Below, piece by piece: positions 1-11,600 of a stretch of 64,000 nucleotides of DNA; the stretch's first letter is position 1, and each line of letters begins with the position of its first letter. This stretch comes from Enoplolaimus lenunculus (lineage: Eukaryota; Nematoda; Enoplea; Enoplida; Thoracostomopsidae). The DNA is taken from NCBI GenBank assembly GCA_030248215.1, contig JASANG010000269.1, positions 62,001 to 126,000 of the forward strand. The letters are read 5' to 3'. Under the pieces are notes generated by a model that did no database searches, was not told the origin of the DNA, and saw nothing but the letters and a program-made list of their open reading frames with translations. The position numbers were made by a program, and so were the translations under genes.

Positions 1-1601
1 TTCAACTCATCCTGAACTCAAATCAATTCTGTCAGTGTGTTCATGTCCAGATTGAAGCACAGTCTCAGAACGGTTACTTCATCAGGGTCGTACTTTAGCC
101 CCAACGGTGGATGGGCAGCCTATAAAGGGCCCGGAGTTGGAAAAGAAAATCAAATTTGCAAGCTCTACTTGAACCAAAAAATTGATTTTTTTGAGGAGTT
201 TGACCACAGAAATGCGCCTGATTTCTAGCTCACTACGGTTTGCGAAATTTTTTCGCTTCATACGGCCCTCGGACTTAACGTACCTAAAACACAAATGCGT
301 CTGGCTTCTCGCTCATCTCACCTGCTGAACCCGTGATTCGCTACTGCTAAATGGTCCGGACTTTGGTTTGAGGAGGCGGGCAACCCATGGTACGGCTCTG
401 TACTTCATCTTGTAGATACTCTAGTGACCCGAATAAAAGCGGGACTGATATTTATTTGGCCTCTCCAGAGGGTACCCCCTGGTTATTTGGTTACGGACTA
501 TTATTAATTTTTAATCCACCCTCCGCCACCATTCGTTACTGATATATATCCGGTATTGCAACTACCCGCTGAATTATATACACGTTTATTTGTCTTTATT
601 AAAAATGTTGAGCGATAATGCAATGTTATACTTGAGAATGTACTTTCAAAACTAAGTATGCTTTAAAGTTTCGAACTTAATTGTATTTCGTGCTGAAGTC
701 ATTAATTTTTGACTCAATTTGCGCAGTCATGAATAGCCTATTTCGGAGAGAGTCAATTTGACACCATTTTTTGCAGTTTATAAACCCTTTGCTGTCAATG
801 GAATTTTTGACTCTTCTGACAACGGACCACGAGCGTAAACTTGGTTTCGATCCACATTTGATCGTGCAGATCTGTAATACAATATGCAGCAAAGTTTAAG
901 AACTGAAAGTACATTTGGACCATCTAAAAAATATGGGTCTGCCAACTGGAACACATGGAAATTAGGAGATTTAGAGACAGGGATGCATTAGGCTTAAAAT
1001 TACCTTATTTTTATGCCTAGGCTTAGGTTAAGTTAGGGTTTAGGATTTTTTTCAGGCCCATGCGTAGGTTGGTAGGTTATTATTGTTTACATAGGCAGTT
1101 AATTTAATGGTTTTAGGCGAAGAGTATCCTATAAAACACACTATTGTTTAGTCGATATAGTACACAATATGCAGAGTTCAATAGTTAGGTATGCTCAGTA
1201 CATATGTCATAGGCCAATCTGCTATTCAGGCCAACTACCAATTGGCCTACTAGGCCATTTTGCTATTCGGAGCAAATAGCAGTTTGGCCTAAAGCCTAAT
1301 AGCCATTGTGACTTGTCGCAAAACAACAGTGATGTAAGACCGACGCTGATTAGTTAACGGTACTGTGTCTGTCCAAACTTTCAAATCTGATTGGTCTATT
1401 AATTTAATAATATTTAGCTCAGGCCTAACTGGTATTACGGAAAATAGCAGAGTAGTCAAGGCCAATTAGTAATCAACCTGAACAGCAGATTGGCGTACAA
1501 CATATACACAAAATCGGTAACAATAAAATAAAATTTTCAAATATGCCTAATAAAACAGCGTGTGAAAATGACTACTGACCGAGCAACCGTGATCTCAAAA
1601 C
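1..1601. other. Region 3' of the LGR gene, repeats only
   Basis: No supported gene. It contains a fragment of the GAATAAGAGGGGG family (about 427-545), half of a CACTGCAAAAAAT palindrome (about 690-777) and many dispersed TAGGCC/TTAGGC words (1000-1300). A further 3' exon of the LGR gene could lie here if the donor at 1605 is used, but none was recognised. Confidence 0.5.
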
Positions 1602-2614
1602 TTACCGTAAGTTATTGGGTTGACTTCGCCCAATCATCAGCAACTCATGTGTCGCCTTGCCATTTTCTTTTGTTACCCGTATTGCCAGATCCGATTGCCT
1701 ACCACGGTATCCATGTGCTTGAGTCGCAATAGTTTCCATAGTTTCGTTACTAACAATCCCAACATGCCACGACGTTTCACTTGCATCACTACCATACCGA
1801 TTACTATCGCTATTCTTGGTTGCTAAGCAACAGCATGTTAAATCTTGGGAGGTTGCGGTTGAAATGCAACATGATGACCTATCTGGCGAACTCGTATCAT
1901 AGCCACAAGTATACATACAACAGTGACGAAGTGGTGTTAAAAAGCAAGTGTAAAAAATGCTGGACACCCATTGTATACGAAACCAAATCATTTCACCGAT
2001 GCCAAACGTTTGGCACAAAAATACTAAAGGGTTTAAAATTGTAAATAACGGAATAAGAAGGATTAAAAATAACTTCACAACGGCAACATCGATTTCGTTG
2101 TAGTATCCAGCAAAACTGAATGCGCCGTACGCCAACAGTGGAGCGATACAGGCTATATTTCTTGTAAATAGCGTTTCAAGCGTAACAAACATAGTATTCC
2201 ATTGATTGCGTTTTGAATAATACACAACTAGTTGATAAGTAGTAAAAATAAATATACAAACACAATACAACGCGACGCAACATAAATACAAACGATCGCC
2301 AAGCGACTGTGACTGAATTGGTAAACAGACTGCAGTCGCTGAATATGTTGCAACTCCGAACGCAGGTGGAATTGCAATTATGCCAGATACGACTGCAGTC
2401 AATGCAATGTATACAATCCACAGTGAAATATTGCAATGTTTGTTCGATGCTGAATATTGCATCCATAGTGCAAACCAACACATTAATGCAATTGCAAATA
2501 AAGTTGATGAAAATCCAAGCATACCAGCGGTAGTACAACCTGGACCATATTGCCAGTCAACCGCTGAATTATAATATTCACCTTTTGATTGGATGTCCTT
2601 TACCGCAAGCACAG
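1602..2614 (-). CDS. LGR exon 11: TM3 to TM7 and cytoplasmic tail
   Basis: Opens with KGEYYNSAVDWQYGPGC, matching family HSEYYNHAIDWQTGPGC; that Cys pairs with the Cys in AVCLP of loop 2. TM3 ends in CWFALWMQYSAS, so the ERW switch is gone. TM6 keeps the xCxAP core (CIAPLL) and TM7 reads NPLVF. The tail has two Cys clusters (SSCC, TCCC) suitable for palmitoylation. The reading ends CGG TAA, and the stop overlaps a perfect donor (CG|GTAAGT at 1605/1606), so a longer spliced tail is possible. Confidence 0.9.
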
Positions 2615-5600
2615 CTAAATAGGTTCCTGAAAATTATGGCCAATGTAAAAAAACAGGGGCGTAACAGTATTATAAGCAAATTCCTAAGCCTAAGCCTAAG
2701 CGTAAGAATGAGCACATTCGTAAGCCTAAGCCTAAGCCATGCAAAAAATAGTCTAAAACTTATGCTATTGCAGTCCCACAGAAAAACGTTCCGACCCTGA
2801 TCTTTACATGGTCCAAAATTATTAATAAAGTCAAGGCACCATATTATATTAACCCTTTACAAGCCAAATTCATTTAGACGCAGCACTTTGTATACATTCA
2901 ATACAACTCGCTAAAAACAAGCGCTACGCTGTTACGTAATACCAACTGCATTCACATTTTATCTTAAATGAACTTATAGGCAACTCAGCGCAGTGCATAT
3001 ACGTTAAATAATATATATCGCACAGTGTTTAACAATTGTAACACGTATATATAGCACTAAATCACCACAAGACGTGAGAGCCCCCTCGGGCTCGAGCGCC
3101 AAGCTCCTATAGCTGAGTGGTGATGGTATACGCCTCCCACTCCAGTCACTGGAATTCGAATCATGGCATAAAAGTAGGTTTCAGGGGAAACAGAAAATAT
3201 TCATGTGAGAAAGGGTTAAAACTCTAATTTGGCATATATTCAGCAATCATTCAGCAGTAGCCAGAATAAGAGGGGGACTGATATTTCATTTTGCCTCTGC
3301 AAGGAGTATCTCCACAGCTATACGGATACGGAATGTCAATTATTTTTCAATCCAACCCATGCTACTATGAATCCATCACCTCTCACGTATGCGATCCTTT
3401 GAACACAACAGTTAAGTCATGCTTACGTTTATACGTTTCCCCAACAGTAATCGAAAACTTTTGAATAAATCTAAGTATAATCTTAAGCGTAATCTTAAGC
3501 CTAAAACCTAAGCATAATGATGCGCGAAGGACTGTGAAATCGATGAAACTTTGGATTACAAGTTGTCAGGCGACGAGTTGTCAGGTGACGAATTGTCCTT
3601 GATTATCGTTTACATCAGCAGATAGCATATACAAAACACAAAGCTAATGGCTGCAAAACCCAAAAGTTCACTTGTACGAAAACCCAACTCAATGTTTATA
3701 GTTGAAGCACAACGTTGAAAATGTGGCTATTTGCTTTCAAACTTACCAACTAATATTCCGACAATTGCAACCAAAATCAACAAATAAACAAACATTTGTT
3801 TATTTTCCACCGGTAAATCACATTGTAGAATATTGGATCTGCGCCACAATACAACGAAAATCATAACAATGTTGAGATAAATACAAACATTGAACTCAAT
3901 CCATACCAAGATGCGTTGTACTTGACCACCGATAATATCTTGGCACGGGCTCAAAGGACCCGGTTCAGGGGTACAGAAACATTTTTCCTCGTGCAAACGA
4001 ATGAAATAATCAGCCGGTTCATTTCGATAGTCAGTCTGAAAATAATATACTCCGGTCTTTTCAACATAGGAGACATTACAACAAAAACTTTCAGAGTGGA
4101 ACACTACACACAAAATAAATTGTCTTGAAATTTCAACTCCTACTTTCTTAAATTTTCAAGACCTTAATGTCTTGTATTTCAGACATTAATAGCCTTAAAC
4201 AGCTCAGAAATTCAAGTCTGAAATGGATAAAACAAAAATGTCTTATATTTAAGAAATTACCGCTGCCAATTTATAAGACATAAATTTTTTCCTTTCAAGA
4301 AATAGTTGTCTTATATTTAAGAATTTTCCAGTATTTATGTATGTATAAATTTGTTTCGTTTGTTCCGTTTATATTTTTAAGAGAGTATATAAATAATCGA
4401 ATTTCAAAGATATTTCAGGTTGAACTCAGGCTCCCGCCCAACCTACGTTTATCTCTTGGACGTATCTTGGGTTGTAAAATTTGCGAATTTGGTTGAGCTT
4501 CACTACAAATTTTGAATGCGACTTCTCTGGCAAATTTTGTTTCTAAGACATATATGCCTTAAAAATTATCAAAACAAGTCCTTTATTTCAGACATATATG
4601 CCTTGCATTTCAGAAATATTTGTCTAAATCGATTATGAAACACTATTAAATTTAAGACATTTCCGTTTTAAAAATTTCAGACAGATTTCTGAAAACATTA
4701 AGAATCTAATGTCTTGCATTCAAGACATATACTTCTAGAGTCTGGATTAAGAACCAATTGTCTTGAATTTAGGAAAATATTTCTTGAATATCAGAAAATG
4801 TTTTTGGGTTTAAATTATTTAAAAACGGCTGGGCTGAGATTCGCTTGCCTCCTGTAGCCGCAGAATAAATATATATCTATTTATTATACTAGAGTAAGAG
4901 TCGTTTTGTTAGGTTGACACAGGCCCATATCCTGTGAGGGAATTAAGTGGCCTAAGCCCTTACGAAAAATTTTAATTCTCCCAGAAAATTTTAAAACTTG
5001 CTTTTAACTCATCGAAAACTCTTGTATGCCCTTCCTGAAAAACGCTTAGCCCCTGAGCGAAGGAATCTGTTTGCGAGTTTTATTAGACAAAATACAACTA
5101 ACATATACTTAGTACTGGTTAAGGTAGGACTGTGAACGAAACTATTAACTGAAAACAAACAATCAATAATTCATTAAACCAAGAGTGCATGATACAAGAG
5201 TGTGCAACAAACGCAAGTTTACGCCTAAATCCACGCTTGAGTATAACCTTACCACCTAAATATAGCCCCAAGCCTAAGCCTAAACCTAAACCCAATACAC
5301 CTGAAGCATAATAAAGCCTACAAATCAAACACACAGTCGTTACAGGCAGTTGGGACCATGTTAATTAAAATCCTGCTCCAACCTTCGCTATGGTGCCGTC
5401 CGCTAGACATATGTAGACGGCCATGGGTCTGTATTAAAAGAAACGTACCGCGTTGAGAATTTGGCGCATATCGGCAGGATGAATCTGGTCAAGGCTAATT
5501 TCTGGTGCAGTAATTTTCGGTCGCATCTGAAGATTGCAAAACCGATAAAATATTTTCATGATATAAAATTCCGGAATAAACAACTAAACGAAAGCGCACT

Positions 5601-8600
5601 ATTTTATTTTTGTATGTTTACCAAAATAAACCTGTTACCATATATATACATACATACATACATATGTTTGAATCACTGTAAATTCCTGTGAATTGATTGT
5701 AATTCAGAATGAGTTGAATCACTGAGCTTGAATAGCTGTTTTACTGAACTCAAAATTCTAGATTGATTGAACTCAATCTGAGTTAATTAATCAACTCATC
5801 GTAAATTTAAAATCAACTCAGATTGAGTTCTTTCAATGTTTAGAATTGTGTGACGTTGCCCAAATTGAATTTCGGTGGAATTTTTTCGGGGCTGATACCG
5901 CTGGCTCTCGCTCAAATTATTACGCATTGGGATTGTTTTTCATTTTGCAACTTACTACAATTTTGACATCTCTTTTCGTCCGACCAGCTACAATTCGGTC
6001 ACAGTTACGCTGTTGTTGTTCAACAATATGATGTGGTATTAAATTTTGATGATACAAATTCATTTGATCAGGCTAAAAATTCATTTCAAATTTAAGAAAC
6101 AGTATTTCCATATTAGAATTAATGCTTGTTCGTCAGTTTTATCTACATAGTTAAATTTGAAACGCCTACGATACGTAATTTGGGCATCCTACCAGCTATT
6201 TTAACCCTTTCTCGCTTAAAATATATAAGGCGAAAAACTCAGTGCAAACTGTGCACACGAAATAATAATCGGTAATGATTTACTAAGATTCGCCTAAAAT
6301 AGTAAGCGGCACATTTTTACAGTTTCTCTTTACATATTTAAGCAATAATTTAAAATATATTTACAACACAACAAATTTTTCAATTGAAGCTAACAAAATT
6401 AGGAGAAAACAGTGTTTAGGACACAGCCTCCTTCAATTACAGCCATGATATTAAATAATTATTTTTCATTAGTGGGCCTATTTAAAGATCGGAGTGGACG
6501 GTATTTCCGTGGGACTGCAATAGAGTAAGCGTAAGCTTTAATCCAATTATTTGCTAAAGCTTAAGCGTTAGGCTTAGGCTTAGGAGACATAAGCTATAAA
6601 ATACTGTTGCGGCCCTGTTCTATACCTTGGCCCATTATTGTACAAAATGTTGAATATTTACTTACATTTGTACAAAACAAGCAACAATGATAAGGATACG
6701 TTAGCTCGGCTCGAATCAAACTTCGTAAACTACACAAATCCGGCATTTCTTTGAGCGTTGGAACATTCTCGAGATTAAGTTTTCTAAGCCATTCAAGCCC
6801 AAACGAAGGCATACGAGTAATTTGTGTATTTGACAAATTACTAAAAATTACAAACATAAGTGTACCAGTAGGTATTGCTAAGAACTAAAGCGGCGTCAGC
6901 TCGTTTTTGAGGTTAAAGAAAAATTTACAAACAATTCTAAAGGCATAAAAACTGTTTTACAATGTATGGACGCCCCGGTTTTGGATCAAATACAACGCTT
7001 CTAAATAGAAAATTATGGTCTGTTGAATCAGGTATGATCGGAACAAGGCACGTAGCCATGATTTTGAATTATTACAAATTAAAGCCCATATTCTCAAATG
7101 TGTACGGCAACTATCATCAGTTAGTATAGGTTTTCAAACTCTCCAACTATAGCAGTCATTTCAATCAAAATTGCTACAGAAGTAGAGCAAATCATAGGCG
7201 AAAAATGGGCTGAATTTTGAGCAAAAGTATTAACTGGTTCGCAAGTTACAAGACATATCGCCAACTGCTGATAGATGCAACACGCATGTAACAATACGGG
7301 CGTAGAGTACAGAACAGATTGTCAAACAAACCAATTTGACTACAAAAATATAGACTTAAGATGTTGCAAAAATATTTTATAGGATCATAACAGTTGAAAA
7401 CTAATATTCTGGTTCATGAAACGGAACAAGTATAGGCGCTACGAGCACTCCTCTGGCTATTATTTTTTCGGCCCAATTTTTGTCTACGTTTGCCTCATAA
7501 TGCATCGTTCACAATAAATTGTGTACACCATGTTACAGTTGCCACATGCCTGACTGCCCATGAGCCCAAAGTGTTCCTTAACTTCAGTGCCCCACGAAAA
7601 TTAAACGTGTGGATCAGAACAAACTTACAGTTCATTCAGCTTTCGTATACCTCGAAACGCGTTGGCATCAATTTCGCGTAAATGTTTATTGTTTTGTAGC
7701 CATCTAAAAAAATGTAAAAATTTCTGATGTAGTCTCAGACAACAGCTATTAAAGATGTCGAGAAAATTATTAGTTGAACAGGATCGGAGCAGGCACCACC
7801 AATACGCCCCATTTGAGAGAACCACTCCAAAACAGGGGCCCGTCCCCAACCTAACAAGGTTTCAAACAAAAAATAACCGTTAATATTCAACTTGAATATA
7901 TATTTAAAATTGAAAAATTAATAATACGAAAGATATTTTAATCATCGTAAAGCAGCCCCCGTCTTGGAAATTTGGGGGCTTTGACGAATTTGAAAAATGA
8001 AATTTCTAAATAAACATTATTAAACATCAAAGCTGATGTTATATTGTAAACTTACAAAATTTCAATATTTGCACCGTTGAACGCGTCATTCGGTAAACGT
8101 TCGATTTGATTTCGACTCAAATCTCTAAAATTTAAAATTACAGTGATGCTAAATCATTTCTCGCTGACACAAATCTTTTTTACGCTTACGAAATATCACA
8201 ATGCAATCCTGGTCATGTTTTCTGACACAAAACGAATATTTTACAACAGTAGTAGTGTCACGAGTTTTATGAGTAACTTACAATTTATGAACATGTAACT
8301 TTTCAAACATTCTACTGTCAACGTGATCAATAGCATTGTCGGCGAAATGTCTACAAATTATATTTCGATAGACAAATATCATTCAGTTGAAACATTTCAC
8401 AAAATAAACTTGAACTACCAATCCTGTAATCCACGTTTTATTGAACGCGGGCTGCAATCAACTTGAAAGCTGCGTTTCAACGCATGCGAGTGATTTTACA
8501 CGGCTTTTACAAGCGACGCTAAAACTTTTCAACGGAAATTCCTTATTTTATTGACATTGATGTTTTCATTGTCAGATTCTGACATCATAAATTAGTATGG

Positions 8601-11600
8601 GGGCCGCTTTTTCAAAACACATGCTGTTTATAAGTATACCCCCCGTTTAATCAAAGGGGACTATGCCATAGGCTTAAACTATATTATATTACATTCGAAA
8701 CGCTGTAGAGAATTCGTTGATGCGAACATGGTAATAGCGTAATTGTAAGCAATTGAAGCTGTAGTTTCGTTACACTACCAACTCAATCAAAGGGTGATCC
8801 CACTCATACAGGACCACTTGATACTACACAGCTGATGTGTGTACATCGAGGCCAATGTAAAGAACAGGGCCGTAACAGTAATATAAGCATATTCCTACGC
8901 GTAAGCGTAAGCCTAAGCCTAAACCGTATAAAGCTTATGCTTACTCAATTGCAGTCGCGCGAAAAAACGGTCCGCCCTCGATGTACACAAGGGTCTACGT
9001 GGAGACCTGGCATACTCTTCTGCATCATAGACACTCTTGATGCTATAAAAACTTTCAGAAAAGTTGTCGCTGCAAAAACTTGCACATGTATCCAGTTTCA
9101 ATGCTTACAAATTCATCAAATAAGTGCCGTCATAACGAACCATATCCATATGAGGTATTGTCGTAATGCCGCACTTGGTTATTTTACTAAAATAAATTTA
9201 ATGAACAAAATTTTTATTTAAATTTAATCTATTCAATGTATTATTTCTATATTAAAAACATTACAGGATCGTTTGGCCGAAATTCTTTTACTTCGCAATG
9301 AGTTTTTAAATAACGACTGATTACATTTTATACAAACTTACGTGAAACGGTTTTTGACACTTTAAGCACGGAAGATTTAAATTTTGATTTCTGTAAAAGC
9401 ACTATAATTGTACTCAGCGGTGGATCCAAAGATTTCTGACAACAGAGGATAGGCTGGTAAAAGTGATGAAATGCAATTTTTGCTGTATACAGTACTCTCA
9501 CCTGTTAGTTTAATTAATCTAGAAAGTTAGTTTAATACTGCTGGATTAGCTTGAGCTTAAATTAAGTTAGTTTAGGCTTTTAGAGGGTATATGTACTATT
9601 TTTTCTGAGGGGAAAAATTCTAAGGTAGGAGACATTACCATTTTATCACAAAACATTTTCTGACTGGAAGCGGGCGTACGCCCCCCTCTGGATCCGCTAT
9701 TGATTGCAATATTTACTTCGATATAATTTAAAGATACATGAATTTCCCTGGAAACGATCCTGAACGCTAAAGTTGCATAATCGCACTGCTGATATTTCCA
9801 AAAATACAAAAAAAAATCTTTTTTGTTGTACTAAATAATAGGTCTAAAGTATATAAAGCATGGCCCATGTTACTTTAAGGGGCGTCCCGGTTTTTGGTGG
9901 GCCTATAAAAGAATAGGTTTAGATTCTAGATTACATTTTTTGCTTACACTTAGGCTTAGGCTTAAGCTTAGCAACTAATTTTTCCAACGATTAGGCTTAG
10001 GCTTAGGATTAGGAATACGCTTAATCTACTGTTACGCTCCTTAAAGTAACATTGGTATAAAGTATAAACACTTACACCCAAAACCGTTGCACTGAACTGC
10101 TTTGCATAATTGTACCGTAAACCCTTTCGAGTTTTGGACAATTTTTGAATGTTCTATAAAATCAAAGTTAGCACAAAATTTACTAAAAATATTAGCAAGG
10201 TTTTCTGTACGAATCATAAGAGCTGAAAACGAGTGACACAGACAGCAGGATCGCGTTTTGTAATATTCAATTATTTGCAAAACGGCCGACTTACGTTAAA
10301 CTTCATTTCATTGATTTTACAAACAAAGATACTTATTTTTGCTAACGTTTTGGATAGTGAAAATAATTGGAAAACGTTTTCATTTTGAATGTTAAATTTA
10401 GGGTACTATTTTTTATCTTAAAATAAGTTATTTTGTTTAATTTTATGTTATATATATCCGGGTTCAATTAGAATTCCTGTTGAATTCCTACAGAAATTCA
10501 ATTCCTATTCGTGTTCCTGTTCCTGCATTCAAAGATCTAGGAACTGGAATGTTTACGGTTTCACGGCAAATTATCGATAATCATTTGAATATTGGAAACT
10601 TTGTTTTTGAAAAATTGTTATTTGGAAATGCACGTATTTGCGATTAGTTCAATTTTGTTAATAAACTGTCTCTGATGTGTTTTCGTAAAAATTGGCGATA
10701 AAATAGCTACAAATTAGCTTAAGACATTTTTTGGCAAGTTTTCAAAAAGTGTCCAATAGTAATTTTCGGCAAAGAAAATTATTTCAAATTCCTGTTCCTG
10801 TTGCGGCACAATTTAGTTCCTATTGCAACCCTAGAACGTAATACAGTTTAAATTGATTGATTTAAAATTTTGCCACAGGGGCTAACGAAATTCAGGTAAA
10901 AACAGCACAACTAAACTAAGGATTTGCTTATTTCAGTTTATTTCTGCAGATTGAAAACTTACATTTTCGACAATAAAGGCAGCGAAGTAAACGCTTCTGA
11001 GTCGACATACTTCAGTTCTGGTAAATTGTCAAAATATCTGAAAAAAATGGTTTTCTTTAATCAAATTCAGACATTTTTGGAATTTTCGTTAACGTCAGAG
11101 AATTCTTTGAGAACCGAAAAAACCCAAAAAAATCAACCCCTAAACCAGAACAACAAACAGAATTCGATATTAAGTATACTAACACAGATCTGAGAAAAAT
11201 CGTAGTTAAATATTGAATTAAAGTCAAAACCCCTGGTTTTACAGCAAAGCTTTTCACGGTGTGTCCACGGTAAACTAAAAGTTGACTAAGGGTGTAATCA
11301 AAAGTCAGATCACCAACTACTCCTAAGTTTCAATATTGCCAGTTTAGAAAATTTGCAAAATTCTTACGTCAGTTGGCAAAGAAACATATTTTTTGAATGA
11401 TTTAGAACCGAGTATGTTCTTTTGTTGTTCAGTCAGCCGTCTCCAACCAGACCCGCAGCCAGCTCACCTTGCTAGGGGGGCTATAAAGTTTTACAGCAGC
11501 AGGGGATACAAGGGTTTTCAATGACTTTACAAGCAAAGTAGAAACTTGTTTTCTAGAGTCAACTTTTTCCAAGAGGAGGCTGATCCCCTCCTGCCCCCAC

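Noticed and set aside
2176-2538. Hydrophobic Cys/Tyr-rich frame opposite or offset to the receptor
   Set aside because: It overlaps LGR exon 11 in another frame on the same strand; the LGR frame has the family motifs.
3091-3170. Functional tRNA gene
   Set aside because: A box is acceptable but the B box and acceptor stem are poor; kept only as a tRNA-like sequence.
5119-5334. Frame containing GLGLGLGLGL
   Set aside because: Produced by CCTAAGCCTAAACC repeats, like those at 13492-13701 and 41809-42144.
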